A DNA stretch of 64,000 nt, from NCBI GenBank assembly GCA_037389465.1, contig JAZARR010000179.1:2514501-2578500 (forward strand), in the 5' to 3' direction. Below, one piece after another: positions 42,492-55,350 of this stretch. Each line of letters starts with the position of its first letter. The stretch's first letter is position 1. The translations under genes and the position numbers were made by a program. The notes beneath the pieces are model-generated. The model was not told the DNA's origin. It saw only the letters and a list, made by a program, of their open reading frames with translations, and did not search any database. The stretch is from Baylisascaris procyonis. Its lineage: Eukaryota; Nematoda; Chromadorea; Rhabditida; Ascarididae.

Positions 42492-45400
42492 AAGCAAGTA
42501 CAATTATGTCATATTAAAATGTTCCTTAGAAATACAAATAATTTATCATAGGAAAATAATCCATGAAAACAAATAATCCTTGTAAATATAAATTTATTCT
42601 TTACAAATATAAATCTAAGCGGATAAGAAAAAGTCAATATGTGGACAATCCTTTAAATACCAAAATATAGAAAACTAACAAGAGAGGATACTATAGAAAA
42701 ATATTTAAAAAAAAAAATTGAAAATTAAAGTTATTTCCTATTATTGGCATACTTTTAAATCACATGACCTTCTGTAATAATCATTTGTTATTGATTAAAT
42801 TCTTTAGAGTATTATTATATCCTTACCAAGTTGAGTATCTAGATAAAAGAGACTTACTGTTCTTTATGCTCTTGTTCATGATGTTCGGATTCTTCAACAT
42901 GACTAATGTCCGTTGATTCCATTGCACCTTGTTTCGAACCTTTTTTATCGGCCTATAAATAGAATTTTATAAGAACAATCGATATTGGAATATTTAATGA
43001 CTTGAATAGAAAGATTAATAAATAAACAGGGCGGTAGAAACGATTGATGTTATTGATACTCAAATACTGAAATATAAAGTAATATAATATTAAAAAATAT
43101 CTGCTATTTCAAGTCGAGCCAATTGATATATTTCAATATTGGGAAGTTATTTGAACAAAAGAAGAATCAAACATTAAGGAACGTAAAACTAACGAATAAA
43201 TCAAGCGAAAAATTACATCGAAAACGTTTGAGGGAAATGAGCAACGTTCATATCTTGAAAATAAATATAATAGATGAATTCCGAAGTGAAAATATTCCAT
43301 TTTGGGAAATTTATTGCAATTCATAAATTTTTGAGAAAAAAAGTTGCTTTCTAATAATAATCAAGGAGAAAATTATTCATACGTAAGAGTTTACATAACC
43401 AAAAGACAATCAATTTAGGTCGTATTTTAGGAGTACAATCATATTTCTACAAAACAGTAATGCAAATGTCGCAGTTATAGGAATAGGAAAAGAGCGAAAG
43501 AATTGACAATGCAATGATAGCAACGAAATTCATTACAAAATAAAAAAAAAAAAATTCATTGAATCTATAAAATGCCAAAATTATTTGATTGCACCAATCC
43601 TTAGTAATAGTTACATAATGGGAGTTATTGTTGATTATGAATGCAATGCAACATTCGCACAAGCATATTATACAACTTTCGCATAATACAAGCTAAAAGA
43701 AGCGTTATTTAGCGCAATATTGCATATTCCCCTCTAGTCGAGCACATTGCATATTTTGCAAATATAATGAAATAATTGCAATGAATTATTACATTCATTT
43801 ACAACCACCGTCAACTCTCACAAAAATATCAAAAATATGTCTATTGTTAGCACGTAAGGGTCATCGAGGAAACGTAAACAAGAACGCATAGATGAGCACT
43901 CAAAGCTGTAGCAGCATTGAAGACAAAGCGACATCGAATGATGCAGCAGCATCATCCCCGTCCGCAACGGCCAACGTAATGAGAGCCAATCCACCACTAT
44001 GACTAACGTTAAATAGCGCAGCCAACATATCGCAGCCTTACATTATGCCAACAAACACTCAACACAGTACATCTTCACCCATTCATACGAGTTACTTTAC
44101 TGCTTATGGAAATAGTAAATTAGAGAGTATGATTGGAAGAAAAGGTAACAAAAATGAAAATAGTAAAGGTATACGATTAAAATTAAAGGTATATTGGCCA
44201 ATATAGCTATGCTCAGTAATGGTTAACCAAACGACTCCTCTTGCAAGTGTTTTATTGTGTTGTGTTTCTGTTTTTTTATTGCAAGCATGCATCGACATTT
44301 CTCCTAGCTCTTCAATTAACACAGCGATTAACCATCAATTCGATGACTTTTAGTACGCAAGCCACAAGGAGACCGTAGAGGAATACTAGAAAGAAAAAGA
44401 ATTCTTGGAATTTCACGGATATTTACTCAAAAACAAAAATTTTTAAAGAAATTTGTTTTAATTAACCGGTCGGACCAACAAAATGCATCATTTTCAAGCC
44501 GTTATGATTGAACAATTCGCAGCAAGCTGTCCTATCGAATTTCATATCCCTATATGCCAAAAGTAACTTTTTGGAACAGGCAAATTAGTCATTTGTAAAT
44601 TTTAGCCATTGAAATAAAAAAAAAAATTTTGGTACATTGAAATAAAAGCACATCGTCATATTCAACTACAAACTGTAACATGCAAAATTCCTAGAATATC
44701 TTCAAATTCAACACAATATATTCGTTTTTCTGAGAAATAAAAGATATTAGATTTAATTTCTTGACTAATAAACATAAAATAAATAAATAAAGTATTCAGA
44801 GTACCATTATAAAATCACCCGTTCACCTTACAAACAGGAAATCAGCTCTGGGCAACCTTCTCACCTTCCTTCCAACTCTTCAACTCGAAATTCTTTTAAA
44901 AATTATTAAATTTTACTCAGTGAAATAAATTAAAGAGTAAAATTTTATAGATCATTTAATTAGACAAAGAGAGCAATAATATAGAATGAATGAGTGAAAC
45001 AGCTGTCGCATGTAATTGTTATACACCATACGGTATATGAGATGGCATGTGCCATCGTTAAGGCGGAAGTCGATACCATTAAGCGCATCCAAATTGAAAT
45101 GCCATCATTTGCTGTGATGAGGCATTACCATTCGTTTTGTTCATTTCGATGATTGCATTAGCATATGCTCTACATCCATCGATCCTCCTTTTTGCATACA
45201 ACGAAGCATTTTAATTTACATTAAAAACCAAAAGAAATAACCATTATATCCGTCAAAAACCATATTATCTCAAATATTTTCAATGAGATCTGAATAATCG
45301 AAAAAGAATTGTTAAGAATAAAATGAAATTTGAATGATAAAATTTATGAAGTAAAAAATTTAAAAAAAAGAATGATAAAATGAAAAATAAAATTGCTATA

Positions 45401-45937
45401 TTTAATAGAAATTTAATTTCTTTGTGGTTATTTAAGTATTCTGATATAATATTATGAGTAATTTAATTTCCACTTAGGATTATCTTTTTTTGTGTAATCG
45501 TTTAAAATCGAAGAATTTAACTCTCATAAAATAGAGATGAAAATGATAGAAAGAGAAAGGATAAAGGAAATTGTTATTTTTTTCCGCAAAAGCAGAAATG
45601 TTGCAATTAAAATTTTCAACATTGATATCGAGCGGCGCACATTTTATCTATTAAAAAAATTTTTCTCAAAAATTGTTGCGGGAAAATATTTGTTGAAAAA
45701 GATTTCTTTTGATATGTTGATTTTATATTATATTGAAATATTGATTAATTTTGAAGAAAACGATTCTGCGAAAATTGGAAAAAAAACTGAAAAAAGAATT
45801 GAAAAAGAAATTTGAATATTTCTATAGATTCTCCAGTATTCATCTAATTAAGAATCATCACAATCGCATAGATGTTATTTACGATCAACGTTAATGCGAT
45901 TGAAAGAAAAAGCAACCTGAAGATTTGAATCGATGCT

Positions 45938-46004
<67 letters not shown>

Positions 46005-49000
46005 ATAATAAAAGAATAACATGAGTAATAAATCCATTGAAAATGATATCGCAAATAAACGGTGGTCTTTATTCAAATTAATATTTTTTAAAAGAATATA
46101 GGAAGGGAGTTAGCGAAGAAGGATATTCGCATATTAGAAGCTTTTGGCTAACCTAAAAAAAGAGTGAGACAGAATAATCAATTCATTAAACAATAGATGA
46201 GAAAATACTTCTCAGTTATAAATGAAGTGCTTCTTTTGGTTTAAAAGGTCATGCTAACAAGCCAAACTTCAGTGAATTCCTTGAAAAAGTGAATATAATA
46301 ATAAAAAGTTCGGCAAATAAAAAAAGCGAATTCGATAAAAAAAAAAACAATTTGTCGAATAACCAATAGTGAAAAGTTGAACAGTACAAACAATATAATA
46401 ATAGTCAAACAATCCCTGAAATAGATGAGTTGGCTATTCCGGCATCACGCTCGAACAAAGGATGCTTGAGGGAAAATATCGTGGAGGAATGTGTAAAATT
46501 ACCACATCCCTCTCCCCTTACTCCCACTCGTTCATCTTATTCCACTCACCCGCAAACAATATCGACAATTTAAGGATACATTAATGGCCACGAGAAGCAG
46601 CTGGAAATTAAATATAAAACCTCCCATCGTCAATGAAAACGATATATTGGCATATCGGATAATCCACCATATTTTAGATTCCTAAAATTCAATAAAAGTA
46701 GTGATGCGTTAAGCAACAATACGGATGGTAAATGAAGGATACAAAGAACAAGAGGCGAGAATTAAACAAATCAGTGCAGAAGTGTAGGCTTGGCCAAACA
46801 CAACGAACCACACGCTATGCCCACATCGTTTACGACAATTCGTTGAGCAGCCATACCATCTGGCGCTAACGAACACCACCTTTTTTCATATTGTGCAAAA
46901 ATTACATGAACGATACCTATAGGCTTAAGAATAGATCACATATGCTTACATTTCAATTCAAAAATGCCTCTTTACCGTTGTCTCCAATTAAGCCTCAGGG
47001 GTAGTAAATTTCGCAAACCTTTTAATGCTGGAGCTTATTGCGGGCGTTGGGTTTATTGCGGCCATAATGGAAATTGAGCTTCTAGCATCGACGCTGAATG
47101 TTTCAGACGTCTCGAAAACAGTCATTTCTAAATTCGATCGACGAAAAAGATTAATTAAAAGAAAAGTATCATATGAAATGATTATCTTGGAACTTTGAGA
47201 CAAAATAGTGTGAATTCTTTTTTCTCCCAAGAACTGAGGTGGAAAAGAGAAGGGGAAGGTTGAGTGAGGCATTTTTCGGAGCAAGTCTACAGAAGACTGG
47301 GGTTTTATTAGAGGCTCTACGATATATGCCGTCCAAAAGCACAGACATATGGAAATAATGAAGGGAGAAGGGAAAATGAAATCAACAATAAGTTGTTATT
47401 AGAGATCTATTAAAATGATCTGTAAGCGGTGAAAAGAAAATAAAACTATAAATTTAACAGTGATAAATAAGATATGCAAATTAGAATATTGGATATATTG
47501 TTGGATATATTATAGTGGCAATAAATAGACGATAGCTTCATATAAATAGAAGATTTCATTTTAACTATGAACCTGAAATATACCTGAAATTAGAAATTAA
47601 AATAATTTACTTTTTAGTCTCAAATATTGGACAAGTATAACGAGATAATGATTGCATAAATAATCCGCTCAAATCAAAAGGTGAAAGATTGGATTTAAAA
47701 AATTCAACAAATTCTATAGTTTCCTTAAAATCATCTATAAATTCGAAATTCCACATTTATTTTTTAAAATTATTGGAAAAAAAATATTTTTATTGAAAAT
47801 TTCTTCATCATTGATAAGCTAATTTTAAATGATCAAATCGATCTATCAAGGCAATGCGACGATAGAGATTTATTTCTTAATGATTCATTTATAGGTGATT
47901 AAGTCTGTGACAGCAATAATGGCATTTATCGTTTTTTTTTCAGATTTCAAAGAATGACGTCATTTTCCTTGAATTTCAAATGAGTCCATTTCTGAGAAGA
48001 ACTGAATTTTTGCGCTTCACAGAGTATTATAGAGGCATATAGAACATCAAAGTCGATATCTTTTATAGCTAAAAATTACGAGACGAGTAAATTGCTAGGA
48101 GCCATTTAATAAATTTGCAGTCTATTATTTAGTAATTTGTCACAGTTAGGGTCCTAAGCTAACAAAATAGTTCTGATCTTAACAAATAAGTTGATAAAAA
48201 AAGTTCTTATTAAGCTTCCTTCCTAATCGAGGTAAAAATTCAACTTTACTAAACTGTACTAATTTGTAGCTATACACCTAGAATATACTGATAAATCTTC
48301 TTCTTGTTTACTGATAAACTTCAAGTACCATAGTACCATTATATTACCAGATGACATAGACCGTAATATAGAACTATTGCCTGATTGAAGTAGAGCATAT
48401 TATAATCCGAGAGTAAATGCAATACAGAATGCCAGCGGTGGGAGCATTCGAAATAGGGACACTTTCAACACTACACAATATCTCACTTTTATGGATCACT
48501 AACAACTGCTGCCTTTTTTTCTTCTCTTCCTCAATGTTGTTGTTGATCAAAATTGATACAGTTGTTAGTGCAAGTTGGCATATTTTTTTCTCTCCTAAAA
48601 AATTTTTTTTCCAAAATCGTTAGAAAAAAATCGGTCGTGTAAAAATCTAGTAAAACGCATTAGTTCTAAGCAATATGCGCATAGATCATTCGTCTTTTTA
48701 TGCAAAACTTTTTTTATTTGAAGAAATTCATAAAAACGATCGTATTTTAAAATTCTTCAAAAATATAAGGCAATTTTGTGGAATTATTTAAGACGTTATT
48801 TACTTTTATATACGTCATCACCTTAGCAATGTGTTAATAATGTTTACTGATATAAAAAAGAACGCCTTAAAAATAACGCAAAATTGGGACATTCACAGAA
48901 ATGAAAACGAAATTATTCATCGATCAATCATTGGGAAAAGGAAATTGTTGAAATTTTTCGATAAAAAGTGGAATATTTTCAACTGTACGTTAGTGACGTT

Positions 49001-52000
49001 CAGCACGCAACAACGAGCACAGCATTTTGGTAAGAAGAGAGTGTAGGAAAAGGCTTGCGAGTGGAGAAGGTAAGGGATATTAAAGCACCCGAGTATGATG
49101 TTCAGAGAAATAAGATAATAAAAGGTAGGAATGAAAAAAGATAGAAGGCTAGAACTTATCTTCTATCACTCTCCACTTCTCCCTCTCTCATCCAATACAC
49201 TCCATCCCCATATCTAAGGTGAACAGTGAATCGTAGCTCGAACAATAAAATTGCGTTTTAATAAAATTTGCATATTTGCTCATTAGAATGAAAGGAAATT
49301 TGAAGTCATAACTACAAAAAATCTGCCGAGAATAAACATCGATGCCAAAAAAAGTGAAGTATTTCGCTTGAAATCTACCAACAATCCCCGTTACGATTTA
49401 TGATATGCTCGGATGCACAGGTATTTCTGCATCCAAGGATTGCAATTGAACTCCGTTTCCGGAATCCTCATATTTTTTTCTGCTTCCGGATCCGACTTTC
49501 CAAAATTTTCCTCTGTCATCCAATTCCGGATCGTAAATACACATTCACAGATGGTCGCAAATGTGGACTCTTGCTCAGATTCATAAAGTACGCGTTTCAT
49601 AGATGAGTATATTAAAGAGTAAGGCAATGCCGTTTGATACAGGCGACTTTTATTGAAATATCCTAATAAGCAACTATTATTCGGCAATTTATATTATTTA
49701 ATTATCCACTTTTGTTCAGCTCATGTATTTGAATTTGACACCCTGAATGATCCCGCCAAAGTTTTCGAAAACTTCGTCTTCAGTTTGTAAGTTCGAATTA
49801 TCCTTACCGGAATGAGAGAGGAATAAGAACGAAAAAATAGGATGGAGGTTAAAAATTTGATAAAAGTTCTATTGTTCCACATTCAAATGCAGAGATCGAA
49901 TAAACTAGAACAATGTAGATTCCTTCAATTTAGTGCACACCAATTATCTCTAGCAGTATTGCGAATTTCGCAGCCATTTCCTTTATTAAGGCATAAAAAC
50001 TAAGAAAATATTTACACTTACATTCATTAGTTCAGTTGTTACAACTTTTTCGAATCTCTCGCCAATATCTTCATCGAAATCTTTTTCTGGCTGAAATCGT
50101 TTTTTTTTTTTTTTTTTTTTGAACGTTTTAGAAATGTAAATTTACAAATTTCTTTGCAAAACGGGTGATTTTTGCAAATCTTCGGCGTTATCTTACTGCA
50201 TACAAATTCCATAAAAAGAACGTCTATACCAGCTTACAAATACAAATTTATTAAACGCCCATGGGGTAACATTTTATGGCAACGTTACCACAATTATCTA
50301 TGGCTTACTAATAAAACTCAACTCTGCTGCTTGTTATCTCACGAGTGAAAATCGTCTCTTAGTCCAATAACATACCGTTATGTTGTGCAATCACTACAAA
50401 ACTAAAAAAAAAATCGAATGGGAAAGCACGCCAGATGTTCTGATGTGGCGTTTGTTTTTTATCACTCAGCTGATTACATCGTTCAGTTTCCTAAATTATT
50501 TACAAAAATAATCTATGGGTCCTTGCGCAATAATTTTTAATTGATTGAACCGCCTGCACAAACTTTCCCTAACTGCTTCCTATTTGACGACCCACACCTG
50601 TAATTAATTATCACTATTCTCTATGGCTTAATAATAAAACTCAACACTGTTGTGTTTCAGATATAGATTTAAGTCATGGTGCAGATTACACTGGTCAAAC
50701 ATCTTAACTCTAGCTTTGACGATTCTCGATTTGGAATTTGAGAATATACAATATGCAACTTGCTAATGCAATCTAAATGCGTGCAATTTGCAAAAGCAAC
50801 GTTGCAAAACTCCACACAAGCAATAGAACTTGCAAAAAGATAACAATTTACCTTATTTTCTGCTGAGACCAAACCAACGTCTTCTTTAGTCTTCTCCACT
50901 GAAGCTTCATGTTTTCCTGTCATTCCATGTCCTAGGAAATCCTCCATACCTTTCTTAACATCCGATGCAATTCCCTCTAATCGCGATTTAATTTCGCTTC
51001 CTTCAGCCGATATCACATCCTCCCTTTCAGTTTTACCATCGTGTTCCTCTTCATCATGGGTTCCTTTCACGTCTTCGACATGCTTCTTTAGATCCTCTTT
51101 GAAATCTTCCACTTTTTCGATGATGCCTTTTACAACTGTATCTTTCACCTCGGTAACTTTTTGAATATTTTCCTCACTGATTCCCAAACCTTGAAGGATA
51201 TCCTTCATCGGGTCTTGAGATTTTTCTTCGGTGTTTGGCTTCGCTTCCACATGCGACTGAAAGAAAATTTCTTTCGTCATATTCATTAAATACGGCAACA
51301 TTCATATCGTTGCACCACGAAAATTATAATAAATAATATAATTAAATTATAATGAATAGACTGGAACAACTAGAACATTGTAATGCGCTGATTTATTGAA
51401 CGAATAGCAAAAATTGAAATAATGGCAGTGAATGATATATTGGTTGTCGGCAACTTCCGATAATCTATAGGTGACTATACAACCTGCAGGAGAATAGCTT
51501 GACAAGCTCGTAGAATTTATGTTGCAGCTATCTACTGCTAACTCAAAGTTGTCTGCAGACGCAGTTATATTCTTTGCTAACAAGAGGTGAGGCACATAGG
51601 AAGGAACTACTTGAGATGAATGCCGGTATTGACGGGAATCCTTCAATGATGGTCATCGAGATTCTAAGCGAAAAGGCAAATTATTGGTGGAATTCCCCTC
51701 ATTGGAATGTGCTTTTAGTGTCTCTATATTATTGTAATGGCAGTCCTCGCCTATTGACTACATAAACGATCAGATCACATTACTCTAGATCACGGTGAAA
51801 TAAGTTCACAAGTTTACTCTATAAATGAGCACTGCTTTGACTTTACAATAAATACCTAAGTGACACTCTCAAATAGAAAATTGGTTGCTAAAATTTTGAA
51901 GAAGCTGGAAAACACAGGCCAGGATATTTGGTAATGGATTTCAAAGAGCTCCACTGTATAAGAGTTATTCGTGAACTAGATATTTCTCAATAAGAATTGC

Positions 52001-55000
52001 AAATAAATATACACAGGTAACATTCAGGTTGTCATCTGAGAACATATCCCTATACTTACCTGAAACGATATGATAGATACATAAATAAAAAAAATATGAA
52101 ACCTACTTTCTTGACAATCGTTTCGACGTGTGTCGGTACGTTAACACCTTCAGCAACTGTATGCTTCACCATTGGCTTTTCTTCGCCCTCTTCTTCAGCG
52201 GTCACTTTCTGTTCAAAAGCTTCTTTGAGATGTTCCATCTCATCGCGAATGGCACCTCGAACTCCAGAAACAAAGTCATTAAAGCCCATTTGTGGTTGTA
52301 TCTCTTCCTTAGTTTCCTCCTGTGCCTCCTCATCATGCTTTTCCTCGCTACCTTCTTTATGCTCTTCTTCGAGACCTTTTTCATCAAGTTTTTCATCGAC
52401 TATCTGTTTGACATGTTCGAATCCTTGTTGCAACTTATCAGCAACATCAGTGAGAAGCTCACCGAAACCTGAGTCAGGCTTCTCTTCACTCGGCTTTTCC
52501 TCATGAGCCTCTTCCTTTTCATGTTCTTCGTCACCGTGTTTCAAATCTTCTTCGGAAATTTTTTGACCAACGGCTTCTTTCACATGCTCGAAACCTTCTT
52601 TTAAAGCACCAGCTAGACCTGTAGCTAAACCTTCAAGCCTTGATTCTCGTTCATCTTCTTTCTTCTCTTCCAGTTTGTCATCTTTTTCGTGCAACTCTTG
52701 TTCTTTGTGTTCTTCCTCATGTTCTTTTGTAACAGTACTTTCTTCCACAGTCTTTTTTATTTGTTCAAATCCTTCTTGTATGACATTAGTTAAACTGCTG
52801 ACCACATCTTCGAGTCCTCGTTCGGGTTTTGCTCCCTCATCTTGTGCTTCATGTTCTTCTACTTTATTTCCGTCTTCTTTATGTTTGGATTCAACATGTT
52901 TCGTTTCTTCGAGGCGTTGCTTTAACGCTCCTGCTATACCTGACACAAAATTGAACGCATCTGTTTCCTCTTGATGTCCTTCAAGTTCGTGTTTATGCTC
53001 GGGTTCTTCAGATTTTCGTTCGTGTTGTGGCTCTTCAGGCTTAGGTTTATGTTCGGGTTCTGCAGGTTTGTGTTCATGTTCGCCCTCGGATGCATCATGT
53101 TCCGGGTGCGGTGACTCTTCATCATGTTTCACTAGACCACTCTTAACATTCTCAACCGTATCAGAGATACCCTTCACAACTGTCTCTTTAACCTGTGAGA
53201 GCTGACTGATCTTTTCCTCAGGTACACCAATATCCTGTAGGATACCTTTGACGGTATCTTCGAGACCTTGCATCGAGATTGCCTCATTACCGCTCACTTC
53301 CTTCTTGGTTATCGTTTCTTCAACAATTTCGTGATGTTCTTCCGCTGCATTTTTCTGAAGTAAAAGAAATTAAGTGCAATTGGGAATTCAAATATTGTCA
53401 CCTAGCAATTTCGTTCAATTACATTTACATTTGAGCGTTTATTCAACCTCAGACCGAATAAGACAATTGGGTAACGATCTATCTACCTGAGTTCAACTTC
53501 AAACGACCAAACAGAAACGAGCAGAATAGAAAATCTCCCAGAGCGAGGAGATGGAAGCGAGAGAAAGTGGGGGAGGGAAGAGGATGAAAACAGAGAAGAA
53601 AGAAGGCAGGAGAATGGAAGGGAAGGAAGGTGGGGAAAGATTCCTGTAGGGATTATGAAGGTAGCGCTTCTATTGACTCTTTAAAAATACTTATTACTCA
53701 AAGATTCCATTATTCGTAAGCAAAGAAAAAATAGGGTGAGTTATTTTTTGTCAAATCACTTCCCTATTTTCCAAATTTCTTCGAAAATTTTCCTTAAAGA
53801 ATTTCTCAATCGTTTTTTAGTGCAAATAAACACATTGATATAATCTTCTAATGATCGACGATTGTTTTGCATTGTTTGCAAAACGAAATGAAAAAATCAA
53901 CTAAAATAAAAAAAAGTGCATAAATGCACGTGATATCCAGCGAAAATTCACATGATATACAGAAAGGTTAACGGTTGATATATTCGATTTATTTCGATCT
54001 TTTGAATGAAGTTGATTGAGGTTGTTTATATCGAATCATTCTGATGCAATGAAACATGGCGCAAAAAAAAAAAAAAAATTCATCAAAACATAGCTCAAAT
54101 GATTGCAAATATTGCTACGACATTTGCGCCAATTGGCAATCGTACTTTGGGATGTACATCGACGCCAGAAATGCATCAACGCTATTCAAATATACCTTTA
54201 ACAATTATAAGCAATTTGCGGCACTAACGTTAAAACATTCAAATAGTATGAGCTATAGGAATGGTCAACACTCGTTGTCCCGTTAAAGTGAATCATTGTA
54301 ATATTTATTTCCCCCCCCCCCCGCCCCCTCCTCCGGAATACTATACTCTCTTTCAGCTTATAACGTTTCTCTCCAAAGAATGAATTGAACGTCATTAGTG
54401 ACGTGATATCTATAGAAAAAGGTGATTACATGAACAGGAACAACTATTTTTTGAGGTAATTTAATTAATGAATTCAAAAAAAAGTATATGAACCAATAGA
54501 AATCAAATAAAATCTTCAGTTTTTAATTGTGTTCAGTTCAGAATTTTTGCTGCTTAATAAAATCTTATTGGATCACTTCTGAAAAAAAAAAAATTTACTT
54601 CAGAAATAAGATCCTTGTAAATAAAAAAAAATTTATAGCTATAAGGGAGTATATAAAAGTGATGATGCACTTAGTGATTTTGGATAATCACATAATCATG
54701 TCACACTTCATACATTTCAATTTAATAATATTCTCATCGAAAGGTCTCTCACCTCTTCATTATAGCTTGACGATGCTGCAAGAATGAATAATTACTTCCT
54801 TTTTTCAGTAATATTAAGTAAATATTTCCACGTTGTCAGTAAATATTTTTGGTCATTTCCGTTAAATGCTTTTAGTATCTCCAATTTCGAAGTTTTATGA
54901 AAAAAGACATTCGAATTTTTTTATTAGCATCAAAAATATCCCAATATTTTCTTTTCGTTTTTGCTTTTTAACTCTACTTCATATAACCTCTTCTGATTCT

Positions 55001-55346
55001 AGGGAAAAATAAATCGGCACTGTAGTAACATTAGCCTATTTCCTTCCTTTAACATCTCATTTCACGCATTCAACCATAATTGTTATGCTTTTAGTCTTCC
55101 ACAATCGCTATCATCGTAGCATATTGCAGCTATTCACCAAAAATATAGTGCGACCTCAGGTGACGCTCAACCACAAACTCCTCACCATTAGACTGATTTC
55201 TTTTATACAGGAGCAATCAACACCAGCTACAAATGAAAGAAGCAAATACGAAACAGAAAAGAAATGAATAAACGAACCCCATCTTCACCATGCAAATCGC
55301 CGGCTTCATAAGCAGCCACTGGGGTTGACTCAAGTTGATCACTCAT
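32347..55346 (-). CDS. Large acidic repetitive protein, about 1666 aa (at least 14 exons)
   Basis: Exons: 55346-55278, 53354-52107, 51256-50852, 50090-50022, 42952-42858, 42224-42143, 41935-41861, 40562-38946, 37592-37359, 36357-35971, 34874-34618, 34191-33846, 32526-32453, 32389-32347. Every junction keeps phase. The start MSDQLESTPVAAYEAG lies two bases after an acceptor-like attttag. No signal peptide or membrane span is seen. Residues 24-574 hold Glu/His/Lys linkers and at least six amphipathic helical modules (e.g. GLATGLAGALKEGFEHVKE). About residues 682-1220 carry a dozen I-P-V-x-F-E-[DE] motifs. A 12-residue charged repeat and proline-rich ligands (PPPPVPPKTKS) follow at about 1299-1512, then a basic tail ending KKNKKCF. 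Most exons are multiples of three, so exon skipping would keep frame. It looks like a disordered scaffold or membrane/cytoskeleton-associated protein; that is inference. I cannot name an orthologue. Small exons may be missing in the 7-kb intron. Confidence 0.75.
36163..36357 (-). repeat. Coding minisatellite, 36-bp unit, about 5.4 copies
   Basis: Within an exon of the large acidic gene the sequence AEVKEEKHEEPK recurs with a 12-residue period (histidines at every twelfth position, six times). The unit is 36 bp, so other reading frames also stay open here and give spurious ORFs. Copies differ by a few bases and residues. Confidence 0.9.
42443..42487. repeat. (TA)n microsatellite
   Basis: TA dinucleotide run of about 45 bases in an intron of the large acidic gene. 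Confidence 0.95.
43892..44511 (+). CDS. Candidate nested gene with an in-frame TGA (two exons)
   Basis: Opposite-strand coding candidate inside the 7-kb intron of the large acidic gene. From ATG 43892 the frame reads MSTQSCSSIEDKATSNDAAA and 16 more residues to TGA at 44000-44002. It continues open after it (LTLNSAANISQPYIMPTNTQ onward) to a donor at 44144 (AAAG|gtaaca, phase 1). An acceptor at 44353 (gacttttag) opens 51 more codons in the matching phase (RKPQGDRRGILERKR onward), ending at 44511. The exon is richer in GC and in Ser/Ala/Thr than its surroundings. The TGA is followed by CTA, the known leaky-stop context. Alternatives are a pseudogene, a sequence error, splicing around the stop (donor at 43908, acceptor before 44021), or a minus-strand exon, since other frames are partly open. 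No family is recognised. Confidence 0.3.
45942..46001. repeat. (AT)n microsatellite
   Basis: Uninterrupted AT run of about 60 bases in the large intron of the acidic gene. Confidence 0.95.
46988..47125 (-). CDS. Small Ser/Thr-rich ORF, possible gene or alternative exon
   Basis: Minus-strand 45-codon ORF reading MTVFETSETFSVDARSSISI and ending FAKFTTPEA. It starts two bases after a good acceptor (cgaatttag), so it could be the start of a trans-spliced mini-gene or an alternative exon of the surrounding acidic gene. It has no signal peptide and no recognisable motif. The reading frame is open further upstream, which weakens the case. Confidence 0.25.
   Translation of the reverse strand: MTVFETSETFSVDARSSISIMAAINPTPAISSSIKRFAKFTTPEA
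50298..50652. repeat. Pair of 32-bp direct repeats about 320 bp apart
   Basis: CTATGGCTTACTAATAAAAC and the next 12 bases at 50298-50329 recur at 50621-50652 with three mismatches. They frame an intronic segment between two exons of the acidic gene. This could mark the ends of a small insertion or an old local duplication. Confidence 0.6.
54057..54132. mobile_element. Short element bounded by TGGCGCAAA / TTTGCGCCA
   Basis: TGGCGCAAA at 54057 and TTTGCGCCA ending at 54131 form a 9-bp inverted repeat around about 57 bases. The right end contains the recurrent 12-base word GACATTTGCGCC. It resembles a strongly shrunken relative of the element at 28012-28194. The left end runs into a poly-A tract, so chance is possible. 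Confidence 0.3.
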
Positions 55347-55348
55347 CT

Positions 55349-55350
55349 CT
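55349..55350 (-). promoter_or_regulatory. Acceptor-like AG just before the acidic gene start
   Basis: The minus strand reads gaaattttag, then AG, then ATG. This is the arrangement expected of a nematode trans-splice or 5' UTR splice acceptor. It matches the arrangement before the TMED10 start and supports the choice of start codon. Confidence 0.45.

Noticed and set aside
45537..45815. 92-codon plus-strand ORF
   Set aside because: Composition is almost entirely Lys/Ile/Phe/Glu from AT-rich DNA, with no splice signals or motif.
32347..55346. Reticulon (ret-1) with a long N-terminal exon
   Set aside because: No reticulon homology domain or paired hydrophobic hairpins are found; the gene ends in a short basic tail.
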